NCBI RefSeq assembly: GCF_003610295.1
Contig: NZ_RAPV01000001.1
Coordinates: forward strand, 1,426,001 to 1,490,000
Origin: Paraburkholderia sp. BL23I1N1
GTDB taxonomy: Bacteria > Pseudomonadota > Gammaproteobacteria > Burkholderiales > Burkholderiaceae
Length of the DNA stretch: 64,000 nucleotides
Direction: 5' to 3'
The notes beneath the pieces are model-generated. The model ran no database searches, was not told the DNA's origin, and saw nothing but the letters and a program-made list of their open reading frames with translations. A program made the position numbers and the translations under genes. Numbering within the stretch: the first letter of the stretch is position 1; each line of letters begins with the position of its first letter. Shown in pieces: positions 51,163 to 60,659 of this stretch.

Positions 51163-52239
51163 ATGGCAACGGCCACGAAGACGCCGGCTAAACGAGCCAC
51201 GTCTAAAACAAACGCGGCAGCGGCGGCAAAGTCGGCACGAACGTCGGCTCGTGCAGACAGCGGCGCGGTGAAGAAAACATCGTCGAAAACTGCCGGGGCG
51301 GCGGTGAAGACCGGCGCGCGTGCTACGGCGGGCGGGGCGACCACGGCAGCGGCGGGTGCTGCAAAGAAAGTTGCGGCCAGGCGCGCGCTGAACGGTGTGT
51401 CGGCGCCCGCGCCCGCTTCGAAGCGCACCAAAGCGCCGCGTGCAAAAAGCAATGGCGCGTTGCCGGCCGAACTCGCCAGCGACGTGCAGGAACTCGCGCG
51501 CGATACGTACGAAGGCGAAGTCGTGCGCAAGACGCGCGCGTCGTCGAGTGCGGGCGGCGAAGCCGCGGGTGCTACTGAACTCGCGGTGCCGGTGCAGATC
51601 GGCGGTCTCACGCCTGAAGTCACCCGTCCGGCGTATTGGGACAAGGCGTGTGCAGACCTCGTCAAGCGCGACCGTATTCTGAAGAAGCTGATTCCGAAGT
51701 TCGGCCCGGTGCATCTGCTGAGCCGTGGCGATCCGTTCGTCACGCTCGCGCGTTCGGTAGTCGGGCAGCAGATTTCGGTGGCGTCAGCACAAGCAGTCTG
51801 GGCGAAAGTCGAGGCGGCCTGTCCGAAGCTCGTGCCGCAGCAGTTCATCAAGCTCGGTCAGGACAAGCTGACCGCGTGCGGACTCTCGAAGCGCAAAGCC
51901 GAATACGTGCTCGATCTCGCGCAGCACTTCGTATCGGGCGCGTTGCACGTCGGCAAGTGGACGTCGATGGACGACGAAGCGGTGATCGCCGAGCTCACGC
52001 AGATCCGCGGCATCGGCCGCTGGACCGCGGAAATGTTTTTGATCTTCAATCTGTCCCGCCCGGACGTGCTGCCACTCGACGACCTCGGTCTGATCCGCGC
52101 GATCAGCGTCAATTACTTTAGCGGCGAGCCGGTTACGCGCAGCGAAGCGCGTGAGGTCGCGGCGAACTGGGAGCCGTGGCGCACCGTCGCCACCTGGTAT
52201 ATGTGGCGTAGTCTTGATCCGTTGCCGGTCGACTACTGA
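51163..52239 (+). CDS. DNA-3-methyladenine glycosylase (AlkA-like) with basic N-terminal tail
   Basis: The C-terminal about 220 residues form an HhH-GPD glycosylase domain. It includes the hairpin L-T-Q-I-R-G-I-G-R-W-T-A-E-M and the catalytic Asp in L-P-L-D-D-L-G. Such enzymes excise alkylated bases. The N-terminal about 105 residues are Lys/Ala/Thr-rich and resemble histone H1-type tails (A-K-K-V-A-A, K-R-T-K-A-P-R-A-K). Such a tail may add DNA affinity. It follows cysS after 47 bases. Confidence 0.9.
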   Translation: MATATKTPAKRATSKTNAAAAAKSARTSARADSGAVKKTSSKTAGAAVKTGARATAGGATTAAAGAAKKVAARRALNGVSAPAPASKRTKAPRAKSNGALPAELASDVQELARDTYEGEVVRKTRASSSAGGEAAGATELAVPVQIGGLTPEVTRPAYWDKACADLVKRDRILKKLIPKFGPVHLLSRGDPFVTLARSVVGQQISVASAQAVWAKVEAACPKLVPQQFIKLGQDKLTACGLSKRKAEYVLDLAQHFVSGALHVGKWTSMDDEAVIAELTQIRGIGRWTAEMFLIFNLSRPDVLPLDDLGLIRAISVNYFSGEPVTRSEAREVAANWEPWRTVATWYMWRSLDPLPVDY

Positions 52240-52265
52240 ACAACAAGAAGCCATACCGTTTCAAA

Positions 52266-52293
52266 AACTATCGATTGTTAAAAATTGATAGTT
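52266..52293 (+). repeat. AT-rich inverted repeat upstream of accA
   Basis: AACTATCGATT (52266-52276) pairs with AATTGATAGTT (52283-52293), one G-T pair, loop GTTAAA. It sits just before the accA promoter candidate. It could be an operator or a terminator of the glycosylase gene; a T tract is lacking. Confidence 0.55.
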
Positions 52294-52304
52294 GAGAAGT
52301 GGTT

Positions 52305-52330
52305 TTGACATCGGCGAGCGCGGTTAGAAT
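52305..52330 (+). promoter_or_regulatory. Candidate promoter of accA
   Basis: A perfect TTGACA (52305-52310) is followed by TAGAAT (52325-52330). The 14-base spacer is shorter than the usual 16-18, so activity may need help or use another -10. Confidence 0.4.
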
Positions 52331-52363
52331 ACGCGCTGCCGGTAAGTCCAAGGATTACAACCA

Positions 52364-53335
52364 ATGAAGACCACCTTTCTGGATTTCGAACAGCCGATCG
52401 CTGAACTCGAAGCGAAGATCGAAGAATTGCGCTTCGTGCAGGACGATTCGGCCGTCGATATTTCGGAAGAGATCGAGCGGCTGTCCAAGAAGAGTCAACA
52501 GCTCACCAAAGATCTGTACGCGAACCTCACGCCGTGGCAGGTTTCGCAAATCGCCCGTCATCCGCAACGCCCGTACACGTTCGATTACGTGAACGAGCTG
52601 TTCACCGATTTCCACGAGCTGCACGGCGACCGCAACTATGCGGACGACCTGTCGATCGTCGGTGGCCTCGCGCGTTTCAACGGCCAGGCCTGCATGGTGA
52701 TCGGCCATCAGAAGGGCCGCGACACCAAGGAGCGCGCGCTGCGCAACTTCGGCATGCCGCGCCCGGAAGGCTATCGCAAGGCCGAGCGCCTGATGCGTCT
52801 CGCCGAGAAGTTCGGCTTGCCGATCTTCACGTTTATCGATACGCCGGGCGCCTACCCGGGTATCGGCGCGGAAGAGCGCGGTCAGTCGGAGGCGATCGGC
52901 CGCAATCTGTATGTGATGGCTGAACTCAAGACGCCGCTGATCGCCACGATCATCGGTGAAGGCGGCTCGGGCGGCGCATTGGCGATCGCTGTCGGCGACA
53001 GCGTACTGATGCTGCAATTCTCGACCTATTCGGTGATTTCGCCGGAAGGTTGCGCGTCGATCCTGTGGAAGAGCGCCGCGAAAGCGCCGGAAGCCGCGGA
53101 AGCGCTCGGCCTGACCGCGCATCGTCTGAAAGCGCTCGGTCTGATCGACAAGATCGTCAACGAGCCGCTCGGCGGCGCGCATCGCGATCCGAAGGGCATG
53201 GCCGCCATGCTGCGCCGGGCGCTCGCCGATTCGCTGCGCCAGTTCCAGGGCATGAGCATCAACGACCTGCGTCAACGCCGTTTCGAACGGTTGATGTCGT
53301 ACGGCAAGTTCAAGGAAACGACGCCGGGTGCTTAA
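52364..53335 (+). CDS. accA: Acetyl-CoA carboxylase carboxyltransferase subunit alpha
   Basis: AccA with AccD transfers the carboxyl group to acetyl-CoA, the first step of fatty-acid synthesis. The 323-residue protein starts M-K-T-T-F-L-D-F-E and contains the crotonase-like carboxyltransferase fold with [11 protein letters not shown] and G-E-G-G-S-G-G-A. The length matches the family. tilS follows after 48 bases, a common accA-tilS order. Confidence 0.98.
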   Translation: MKTTFLDFEQPIAELEAKIEELRFVQDDSAVDISEEIERLSKKSQQLTKDLYANLTPWQVSQIARHPQRPYTFDYVNELFTDFHELHGDRNYADDLSIVGGLARFNGQACMVIGHQKGRDTKERALRNFGMPRPEGYRKAERLMRLAEKFGLPIFTFIDTPGAYPGIGAEERGQSEAIGRNLYVMAELKTPLIATIIGEGGSGGALAIAVGDSVLMLQFSTYSVISPEGCASILWKSAAKAPEAAEALGLTAHRLKALGLIDKIVNEPLGGAHRDPKGMAAMLRRALADSLRQFQGMSINDLRQRRFERLMSYGKFKETTPGA

Positions 53336-53383
53336 GCCCGCGCGCGTTCTCTTTCGTCCATCGGCGCTTCACGCGCTAGCGAC

Positions 53384-54880
53384 ATGACTCCCACAGCTGA
53401 TTCGCCCGCCGACCGCCTCGTTATCGAGTCGGTCGGCGTGGCGCTGTCCGCGCTGCCTGCGAACGTGCGCATTGCGGTGGCGTTCAGTGGCGGTGTTGAT
53501 TCGAGTGTGTTGCTCGATGCAGCGGTGCGGGTCGCGGGTGCGTCGCGTTGCGTCGCGTTGCATGTGCATCATGGCCTTAGCGCTCATGCCGACGAGTGGC
53601 TCGCGCACTGCGAAGCGTTTGCACGGCAACGGGGTGTCGAATTCGCGGCTGAGCGCGTCGAGGTGCCACGTGAAGTGGGCGTGAGTGTCGAAGCCGCGGC
53701 GCGCGATGCGCGTTATCGCGCGCTCGACGCAATGTGCGCAACACGCGCCGTTCACACGCTATGGCTCGCGCAACACGCTGACGACCAGGCGGAGACGGTG
53801 CTGTTGCAACTGCTGCGCGGCGCGGGCCTCGCGGGTCTTGCCGCGATGGCGCCCGAGTACTTGCCGGCGGGCGCCTCCGCGGTGCGCGTGAGACCTTTGC
53901 TGCATCTGCTGCGTGCGCAACTCGAGCAGTATGCGAACGCCCGCAATCTACGCTGGATCGACGACGAATCGAACGCGGATACACGTTACGCGCGCAACGC
54001 ATTGCGTCGCGAGGTGACGCCAGCGTTGGCCGTGCACTTCCCTGGTTTTCGCGACTCCCTTGCGCGCACGGCCGCGCATGCGGCATCGGCGCAACGTCTG
54101 CTCGACGCCCTCGCGCGAATCGATCTGGACGCAGCCGGGCGCGATGAAGGCCGCGCGCTGTCCCATGACGCGCTGCTCGCCCTCGACGACGATCGTGCGC
54201 TCAACCTGCTGCGCTACTGGATGCGTACTCGGGGTCTGGTTGCGGCATCGGCCGCGCGTCTTACCGACGCTTTGCGCCAGTTGCGCGAAGTCGGGGAAAC
54301 CGGCGAGGGCCATAGCCTACGTATCGATCATGCGGGGCAGGCGCTGCGCAGTTACCGGGGGCTCGTCTACTGGGAGGCGGGCGATAGCAGCGAACCCGCC
54401 GACGAAACCGTATTCACCGAGCGCACACTCAGCGAACTCGCATGGCAGGGTGAAGCGATCTGGCGTTTGCCGCAATGGCGGGGCACTTTTGTGTTTGTGG
54501 CTGTCGAGGCGAATCTGGGCGGCGAAGCCGGCGCGAATTCCGATGACGATGTCCTCGGCAATACCGATGCAGCGCCGAACGACCCGGATACGCTACCCGT
54601 CAGCGTTTTACGCCGCGCATTATTGAGCGCACGCTCGCGCAGCGGCGGCGAACGGATGCGCACCAGCGCTCTGCCAGGCAGCCCGAGCCGCACGCTGAAA
54701 AATCTGTTCCAGGAGCGCGGCATTCCCGCGTGGAAACGTGACGTGCCGCTACTTTATGTGGGCGTCGATCTGCTGTTCGTGCCCTTGCTTGGCCTGAACC
54801 GCGCAGCGTTGCCCGAGCAGATCAATGCGGCCGAACCACGCGTCCGGATCATCTGGCGCAACGATCTGCTGATGGCCTGA
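53384..54880 (+). CDS. tilS: tRNA(Ile)-lysidine synthase
   Basis: TilS converts the wobble C of tRNA-Ile(CAU) to lysidine so that it reads AUA. The P-loop is S35-G-G-V-D-S40 and the N-terminal N-type ATP pyrophosphatase domain includes H-H-G-L-S and A-Q-H-A-D-D-Q-A-E-T. The C-terminal substrate-binding part ends with S-R-T-L-K-N-L-F-Q-E and P-x-W. At 498 residues it is somewhat longer than the E. coli enzyme, because of an insert before the last domain. It is probably co-transcribed with accA. Confidence 0.94.
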   Translation: MTPTADSPADRLVIESVGVALSALPANVRIAVAFSGGVDSSVLLDAAVRVAGASRCVALHVHHGLSAHADEWLAHCEAFARQRGVEFAAERVEVPREVGVSVEAAARDARYRALDAMCATRAVHTLWLAQHADDQAETVLLQLLRGAGLAGLAAMAPEYLPAGASAVRVRPLLHLLRAQLEQYANARNLRWIDDESNADTRYARNALRREVTPALAVHFPGFRDSLARTAAHAASAQRLLDALARIDLDAAGRDEGRALSHDALLALDDDRALNLLRYWMRTRGLVAASAARLTDALRQLREVGETGEGHSLRIDHAGQALRSYRGLVYWEAGDSSEPADETVFTERTLSELAWQGEAIWRLPQWRGTFVFVAVEANLGGEAGANSDDDVLGNTDAAPNDPDTLPVSVLRRALLSARSRSGGERMRTSALPGSPSRTLKNLFQERGIPAWKRDVPLLYVGVDLLFVPLLGLNRAALPEQINAAEPRVRIIWRNDLLMA

Positions 54881-55292
54881 CCGACCCACGGACAGGCGGG
54901 TTATCTATCCGGTGAATTCCAGAATCAGGGTGGAAAACCAAGGCGAAAAAAGGGCGCAAAACCGCACCGGATAAGCCTTTTCAGCCCCTAATATGGACCA
55001 TTCGACGGGCATTTCGGCTTGTCTTTTTACGCTCGATCGGGTAATTTAGCTTGTTTGCCCGACCCGATTTCGCCATCGCTGTCGTCGATGTTGCCGGTTT
55101 CCGAGCGTGATCCGTCGTTTCCGGTAAGCAAGCCACTAGCGATCATTCCCGGGCAAATCCGCGCGTGCTGCACGCGCGCTGCATCTACGCCGCCACACAC
55201 TTTGCCGCCGTTCACAAGACGTTGCGCCCCTGTGCTTTTGTGCGGTCGTCTCCAGCGCGCCAGCGCGGTTTATCCTCCAGTTCAGAACGACA
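54881..55292. other. Intergenic region between tilS and lysC
   Basis: About 412 bases have no recognised gene. A promoter candidate lies at 55019-55047, overlapped by an inverted repeat (55036-55042 with 55062-55068). No lysine riboswitch pattern was recognised by eye. Confidence 0.4.
55019..55047 (+). promoter_or_regulatory. Candidate sigma-70 promoter of lysC
   Basis: TTGTCT (55019-55024) and TAATTT (55042-55047) are separated by 17 bases. The expected start lies about 240 bases before the lysC ATG, giving a long leader. An ATCGGGT/ACCCGAT inverted repeat flanks the -10 and may be an operator. Confidence 0.4.
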
Positions 55293-56543
55293 ATGGCACT
55301 CATCGTACATAAATACGGCGGCACCTCGATGGGCTCGGTCGAGCGCATCAAGAACGTCGCCAAGCGCGTCGCGAAATGGCACAAGGCTGGCCACAAGATG
55401 GTCGTCGTGCCGTCGGCGATGTCCGGCGAAACCAACCGCTTGCTTGGTCTCGCGAAAGAAATCACGGCTCAGCCGAGCCCGCGCGAACTCGACATGATTG
55501 CCGCTACCGGCGAGCAGGTCAGTTCGGGGCTGCTGGCCATCGCGCTGCAGGAAGCCGGCGTCGACGCGGTCAGCTATGCCGGCTGGCAAGTGCCGGTCAG
55601 GACCGATAGCTCGTTCACGAAAGCACGCATCAGCGAAATCGACGGCGAGCGCGTGCTGCGCGATCTCGACGCGGGCAAAGTGGTCGTGATCACGGGCTTC
55701 CAGGGCATCGATCCTGACGGCCACATCACCACGCTCGGCCGGGGCGGTTCGGATACGTCCGCCGTTGCAGTCGCTGCCGCATTGAAAGCCGACGAGTGCC
55801 TGATTTACACGGACGTCGACGGCGTCTACACGACCGACCCGCGCGTGGTGGAAGAAGCGCGCCGCCTCGATCGCGTGACGTTCGAAGAAATGCTGGAAAT
55901 GGCGAGCCTGGGTTCCAAGGTGCTGCAGATCCGCTCGGTGGAATTCGCCGGCAAATATCAGGTGAAGACGCGCGTGCTGTCGAGCCTGACCGATCCGCTC
56001 ATCCCGCTCGACACTGAAATGAAGTCGGGCACGCTGATTACTTTTGAAGAAGACGAGACCATGGAAAAAGCAGTCATCTCGGGCATCGCGTTTCAGCGCG
56101 ACGAAGCTCGTATCGCCGTGATGGGCGTGCCCGACAAGCCGGGCATCGCGTATCAGATTCTCGGCCCGGTGGCGGACGCGAATATCGACGTCGACATGAT
56201 CATCCAGAACCAGAGCGTCGAAGGTAAAACCGCCTTCACGTTCACGGTTGGTCGTGGCGACTATCAGCGCGCCATGGACATCCTCACCGGCCAGGTGAAG
56301 GGGCACGTGCAGGCTGAGCAGGTGCTGGGCGATCCGAAGGTGTCGAAGGTGTCGGTGGTCGGCGTCGGTATGCGTTCGCATGTGGGTATCGCCAGCACGA
56401 TGTTCCGCACGCTGTCGGAAGAGGGCATCAATATCCAGATGATCTCCACCTCGGAAATCAAGATTTCGGTGCTGATCGACGAGAAGTACATGGAACTCGC
56501 CGTGCGCGCGCTGCATAAGGCGTTCGAACTTGATCAAACGTAA
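55293..56543 (+). CDS. lysC: Aspartate kinase
   Basis: This enzyme phosphorylates aspartate at the start of lysine, threonine and methionine synthesis. The 416-residue product has the kinase domain (V-H-K-Y-G-G-T-S at the start, G-R-G-G-S-D-T-S-A-V-A later) and two ACT domains in the last about 150 residues, with D-K-P-G-I-A-Y and V-G-I-A-S-T-M-F. It is the single-domain bacterial type regulated by end products. The internal ATG near 56061 (M-E-K-A-V) could give a separate beta subunit, as in other alpha2beta2 aspartokinases. dapA of the same pathway is at 4.9 kb. Confidence 0.97.
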   Translation: MALIVHKYGGTSMGSVERIKNVAKRVAKWHKAGHKMVVVPSAMSGETNRLLGLAKEITAQPSPRELDMIAATGEQVSSGLLAIALQEAGVDAVSYAGWQVPVRTDSSFTKARISEIDGERVLRDLDAGKVVVITGFQGIDPDGHITTLGRGGSDTSAVAVAAALKADECLIYTDVDGVYTTDPRVVEEARRLDRVTFEEMLEMASLGSKVLQIRSVEFAGKYQVKTRVLSSLTDPLIPLDTEMKSGTLITFEEDETMEKAVISGIAFQRDEARIAVMGVPDKPGIAYQILGPVADANIDVDMIIQNQSVEGKTAFTFTVGRGDYQRAMDILTGQVKGHVQAEQVLGDPKVSKVSVVGVGMRSHVGIASTMFRTLSEEGINIQMISTSEIKISVLIDEKYMELAVRALHKAFELDQT

Positions 56544-56676
56544 TGTTGCACAGGGTGGGGCGCGCGGTTGAGCGAACAGGAGCGCCTCATCTCTGAATGC
56601 GTGACTGAACGCCCCGCCAATGTGAATAAATTGCGTCGTCGGTGACAAAACTGGCACAAAAAATGTGTGCTAGACA

Positions 56677-56705
56677 TTGACCTTCGCGGTTCGGCCCGCT
56701 ATTAT
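56677..56705 (+). promoter_or_regulatory. Sigma-70 promoter of tRNA-Ser
   Basis: TTGACC (56677-56682) and TATTAT (56700-56705) with a 17-base spacer, 43 bases before the mature tRNA. This is the best promoter match in the window. Confidence 0.75.
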
Positions 56706-56747
56706 CTTGGCTTCGTTGCGCTGACTCCCTGCGCAACCGAAAGTTTG

Positions 56748-56841
56748 GGAGACGTGGCCGAGAGGTCGAAGGCACTCCCCTGCTAAGGGAGCATCTGGGC
56801 CAAAACCTGGATCGAGGGTTCGAATCCCTCCGTCTCCGCCA
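56748..56841 (+). tRNA. tRNA-Ser (GCT)
   Basis: The acceptor stem GGAGACG pairs with CGTCTCC (56831-56837). The D arm, a five-pair anticodon stem, a long variable arm typical of Ser and the T arm with GGTTCGAATCC are all present. The anticodon is GCT at 56782-56784, reading AGC and AGU. The CCA end is encoded at 56839-56841. It has its own promoter and terminator. Confidence 0.97.
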
Positions 56842-56855
56842 GAAGTGGTAGAGAG

Positions 56856-56894
56856 AACCCCGCAGAGTTTAGGCTCTGCGGGGTTTTGTTTTTT
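56856..56894 (+). terminator. Intrinsic terminator after tRNA-Ser
   Basis: AACCCCGCAGAG pairs with CTCTGCGGGGTT, loop TTTAGG, followed by a T-rich run interrupted by one G. It ends the tRNA unit; A-rich sequence on the left is limited, so it is mainly rightward. Confidence 0.88.
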
Positions 56895-56965
56895 AGGCTC
56901 GCGAAATGTTTTTCCGCTCCGGAATTCCCGCCATTCCGGAGCGGATGCTCACCCTGTTATCGGCA

Positions 56966-58153
56966 TCAGAACGCGTGCCGCAACCCCACCATGCCGACGA
57001 ATTGCGACGGGCCTGACGAGGGCGTCGTATTCTGCGAGTCGCCGACCACGGCCACGGCGTCAGTGATGCTTGTCCCCGTGCTGCCTGCCGCAACCAGTGT
57101 CTTGCCCCGCGCATGCTGATACGCCTCCAGTGCGTACAACGTGGTGCGGGCGGAGAGGTTGTACGTCTGCTCGAGCGAAATCTGCTGATAGCGCGCGGCA
57201 TCGCTGATGCCATTCGCTTTGCTCGCCTGCGTGTAGCTGTAACCCGCGCCGACGGTCACGGCCGGCGTGATCCGGTACGTGGAAATCACGCCATACGTAT
57301 TGAACACACCTTCGTCGGTGAATAGCGAACCGGAGCCCGGCGCATATTGCACGTTCGAATAGTTCACGCCGATCATCAGGTCCTGGTGGGTGTAGCGAGC
57401 TGCCGCTGCGAACAATTGCGCGCTCCGTGCCGTCGCGTAGCCGCTATTCACCGGCGAGTTGACGGCGTAGGTGCCGAGCGCCTGGCTGGTCGCGATGTCT
57501 TTCAGTTTCACGTAGCCCACCGCGACCGCGAACGGCTGGTAGTTGTAGCGAGCCGCCGCGCTGAACTGGCTGCCGCTGGCCACGCTTCCGGGCACGCCGC
57601 CCAGGCCGTACTGCGCGCTGAATTGCAAACCGGCGAGGTTCGGCGATAAGTAGGTAACCGAATTATTGAGGCGCAGCGTGGTGTCGAGCGCGTCGAGATC
57701 ACCAGGGTGAGCGCCTGTTGCGCCCGTCAGTACGCCCGTTGGCCCGAGTGCGCCGACCATCTGGAAGTAGGGCGTGTACTGGCGGCCGAGTGTCACCGTC
57801 CCGTATTTGTCATTGGTCAGTCCGACATACGCCTGTCGATTGAAAATGAAGCCCGCGCTACTTTGCGCGCCCGTCAGCGAGTTGAAACCGCTTTCGAGCC
57901 GGAAGATCGCCTTTGTGCCACCGCCAATATCTTCCGCGCCGAGCAGCCCGAACTTGCTCGCCTGCAGGTTGCCCTGGCTCATGTAGAAGTTGGCGTGTCC
58001 CTTCTGGTTGCTGGCATAGGCAAAGGCGTTATCGACGACGCCGTACAGCGTCACGCTGCTTTGCGCCGACGCGCCGCTTGACAGCACCGCGCCCGCAAGC
58101 GGCAGGCATGAGAAGACGAATGTGCGTGTACGCGAGCGCTTGAATGAGTTCAT
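56966..58153 (-). CDS. Gram-negative trimeric porin
   Basis: The 395-residue product has a signal peptide (about residues 1-30, ending A-S-A-Q) and then S-S-V-T-L-Y-G-V-V-D, the start of many Burkholderia porins. Alternating hydrophobic strands fit a 16-strand barrel, and it ends in the C-terminal Phe (L-R-H-A-F) needed for BAM recognition. AGGAG lies upstream. As the last gene of the MFS-GH31-porin run, it may carry the glycoside across the outer membrane, though it could also be a general porin. BamB and BamC are encoded in the same window. Confidence 0.92.
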   Translation of the reverse strand: MNSFKRSRTRTFVFSCLPLAGAVLSSGASAQSSVTLYGVVDNAFAYASNQKGHANFYMSQGNLQASKFGLLGAEDIGGGTKAIFRLESGFNSLTGAQSSAGFIFNRQAYVGLTNDKYGTVTLGRQYTPYFQMVGALGPTGVLTGATGAHPGDLDALDTTLRLNNSVTYLSPNLAGLQFSAQYGLGGVPGSVASGSQFSAAARYNYQPFAVAVGYVKLKDIATSQALGTYAVNSPVNSGYATARSAQLFAAAARYTHQDLMIGVNYSNVQYAPGSGSLFTDEGVFNTYGVISTYRITPAVTVGAGYSYTQASKANGISDAARYQQISLEQTYNLSARTTLYALEAYQHARGKTLVAAGSTGTSITDAVAVVGDSQNTTPSSGPSQFVGMVGLRHAF

Positions 58154-58216
58154 AGGTTGCGTGTCTCCTGATTGAATATATGATCGTTGCTCTTCACGTC
58201 GGTGATACGTGCCTGC

Positions 58217-60640
58217 TCAGTGGGCGATGGAAATCGTCAGGCATCGCCAGCCGTCCGCCGTATGGTCGGCCACGAGCGCGCCGTCGACGCAGACTGCCGG
58301 GCGCACTTCGTCTTTTGGCACGAACAGGCGAACTTCCTGCTGCGGCTGCTGGACCCAGCCTTCCCGTACGATTGAAATGCGCAACGTGCTCGCATCGCTT
58401 GTAATCGAGACGTTCCAATGTCCCTGCGCACCTGTGCGCCAGGCTTCGCTTTCGCCATCGTCTTCGACGCAGCCGCCGCGAGCGATGCCTGCGCCGGCGT
58501 GCGGCACGGCGATGAACGCGCGTTCGTCGGCGGGACGGCCGAAGTGTTGTTCAGCGATGTTCAACGGATTCACGCCGCCCTCACGCAGCAACGTCACCGG
58601 CTGCTCGAATGGGGCAGGCAGGGTCACGGTCTGACCGCCTTCGAATACCTCGCCGCTCCAGTACGACACCCAGCGCGCGCCGGCCGGCAGATAAACGTCG
58701 CGCGTCGACTGGCCGGGCTCGACCACTGGCGCGACCAGCATCGACGCGCCCAGCATCATGTCGTCGCCATCGACGAGACAGCGTGGATCGTGCGGAAACT
58801 CGGCGAACATCGGACGCAATACCGGCTCGTACGCGCTGCGCGATTGCCATAGCAACTCGTACAGGTAGGGAATGAGCCGGTAGCGCAGTTTGATGAGCGC
58901 TGCCACCTGCTGCGTGACTTCGGGATGCATCCATGGTTCGTTGACCGTACCGTCGTCGTTCCAGGAATGAATGCTGAAACGCGGCAGAAAGATGCCGAAT
59001 GCGACCCAGCGGGCGAACAATTCCGGATCTGGCGCGGGGCCAGAGAATCCGCCGATATCGTGACCGCTGTTCGACACGCCGGACATGGCGAGCCCGAGGC
59101 CCATCTTCAGATTAAAGCGCAGCGTTTCCCACGAGGTGTAGTTGTCGCCGGACCATGTCTGCACATAGCGTTGCATGCCGACGCCGCCCGAACGGGAGAC
59201 GAGGAACGGCCGACGGTCGGGTGCGTATTCGCGCTGCGCGTCGTGCGACGCACGCATCATCAGCTGCGTTTGCAGCACCTTTGCTTCGCGCGCCGGATAC
59301 GGTTGGCCGAAGCCCTGGGCCATCGCGTCGGGCGACCAGATCTCGAACTCATTGTTGTCGTTCCACGTCGCAGCGATACCGTGTTTCAACAGGCTGTCTT
59401 TCACGCGCGCTTTCCACCAGTCGATGGTGGCGGGATTCGTGAAGTCGAGATACGCACCCACTTCGTCCCAGAACTGCACCCACGCCGGATCGCCGTCACG
59501 CGACCCGATCAGCAAGCCGGCGCGTGCCACTTCGTCGAACGCCGGGTGATCTTGCAGCAGGCAAGGCTTGATGTTCGCGCACAGACGCACGCCATGTTCG
59601 AGATAGCTCTGCACGAAGCCGTCGATATCCGGAAACTTCTCGTGGTTCCAGTTGAACACGTAGCGCTTCGGACCGATCGACGTGTAGCCCGACGACAGGT
59701 GGAATGAATCGCACAGCACGTCGTGCTCGCTGCACCGCTCGATGAATTCGCCCATGCGCTGCTGTGCGTCGGGTGCATCGGTATAGCTCATCGTCGAGCC
59801 CGAGTAGCCGAGGCCCCATTTCGGCATCCAGGCGGGACGCCCGGTCAGCCACGTAAAGCGGCGCACCGCATGCAAGGGCGTGCCCGCCGACGCGATGAAG
59901 TAATAGTCGAGATCGCCATGCTCGGCGACAAAGTGCCGGTAGTGGCCGTGATAGTTGTCGAGCTCACGGCCCATGTCGAAGCGGCAGTCGGCGAGCGTGT
60001 CGTAGAACAGGCCGAATCCTGTCGACGTTTGCGGCTGCCATGTCACGTAGAAGGGGATGTGCTTGTAGAGCGGGTCCGTAGTGCGGGCGTTATAGCCCAT
60101 CGCGTCGATGTTGCGCATTTCGTAGGACTGGTCTGCGCGATTGAGCGAACCCGCGCGCTCGCCCAGGCCAACATACATTTCGCCCTTGCGACGCTCGATG
60201 TAGTGATACACGCGCGCGTCCCACCAGCCGAAGTTATACGCCTGCGTTTTCCGATCGCTCATCACGCGATGCCACGCTGCGTCGTGAAGGATGTCCCACG
60301 CGCAAAATCCGCCATCAAGCGTGAGCGTCAAACGGATGCGCGCGGTTTCAACGACAACGTGTTCGGCGTTAGCCGATACGTCAAACGTGGGTGGCGTGAA
60401 ATCGCTCATGTCGCGGCGATCGCGGCCCTCGAGCGCAACGTCGTCCGCACCTGGCGCGATGGACCAGGTTCGCGGACCGCGCGTCTCGCCGTGCGGCAGC
60501 ACGAGCACCCGGATGATGTCTTCGGCGAGAACGAACAGTTCGATCCGGCAGTTTTCCTGCGCGGTGAGCACGACTTGATTGCCGACTTGGGACAACAGTG
60601 AAAAACGCGGCGGGTGTTTCAGATTCGTCAGTGAACGCAT
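58217..60640 (-). CDS. Glycoside hydrolase family 31 (alpha-glycosidase)
   Basis: This 807-residue protein is a GH31 retaining alpha-glycosidase. The nucleophile is D428 in T-W-N-D-N-N-E-F-E-I-W, and the acid/base is D499 in W-S-G-D-N-Y-T-S-W. An N-terminal beta domain and C-terminal beta domains surround the barrel. No signal peptide is seen, so it should act in the cytosol on imported sugar. The substrate is not known; alpha-glucoside and alpha-xyloside are both possible. It begins 19 bases after the MFS gene stop. Confidence 0.9.
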   Translation of the reverse strand: MRSLTNLKHPPRFSLLSQVGNQVVLTAQENCRIELFVLAEDIIRVLVLPHGETRGPRTWSIAPGADDVALEGRDRRDMSDFTPPTFDVSANAEHVVVETARIRLTLTLDGGFCAWDILHDAAWHRVMSDRKTQAYNFGWWDARVYHYIERRKGEMYVGLGERAGSLNRADQSYEMRNIDAMGYNARTTDPLYKHIPFYVTWQPQTSTGFGLFYDTLADCRFDMGRELDNYHGHYRHFVAEHGDLDYYFIASAGTPLHAVRRFTWLTGRPAWMPKWGLGYSGSTMSYTDAPDAQQRMGEFIERCSEHDVLCDSFHLSSGYTSIGPKRYVFNWNHEKFPDIDGFVQSYLEHGVRLCANIKPCLLQDHPAFDEVARAGLLIGSRDGDPAWVQFWDEVGAYLDFTNPATIDWWKARVKDSLLKHGIAATWNDNNEFEIWSPDAMAQGFGQPYPAREAKVLQTQLMMRASHDAQREYAPDRRPFLVSRSGGVGMQRYVQTWSGDNYTSWETLRFNLKMGLGLAMSGVSNSGHDIGGFSGPAPDPELFARWVAFGIFLPRFSIHSWNDDGTVNEPWMHPEVTQQVAALIKLRYRLIPYLYELLWQSRSAYEPVLRPMFAEFPHDPRCLVDGDDMMLGASMLVAPVVEPGQSTRDVYLPAGARWVSYWSGEVFEGGQTVTLPAPFEQPVTLLREGGVNPLNIAEQHFGRPADERAFIAVPHAGAGIARGGCVEDDGESEAWRTGAQGHWNVSITSDASTLRISIVREGWVQQPQQEVRLFVPKDEVRPAVCVDGALVADHTADGWRCLTISIAH

Positions 60641-60659
60641 GATGTGTCTTCGAGTAAGG

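Noticed and set aside
54881..55292. Lysine riboswitch before lysC
   Set aside because: The multi-stem conserved core was not recognisable by eye; only a simple inverted repeat is present.
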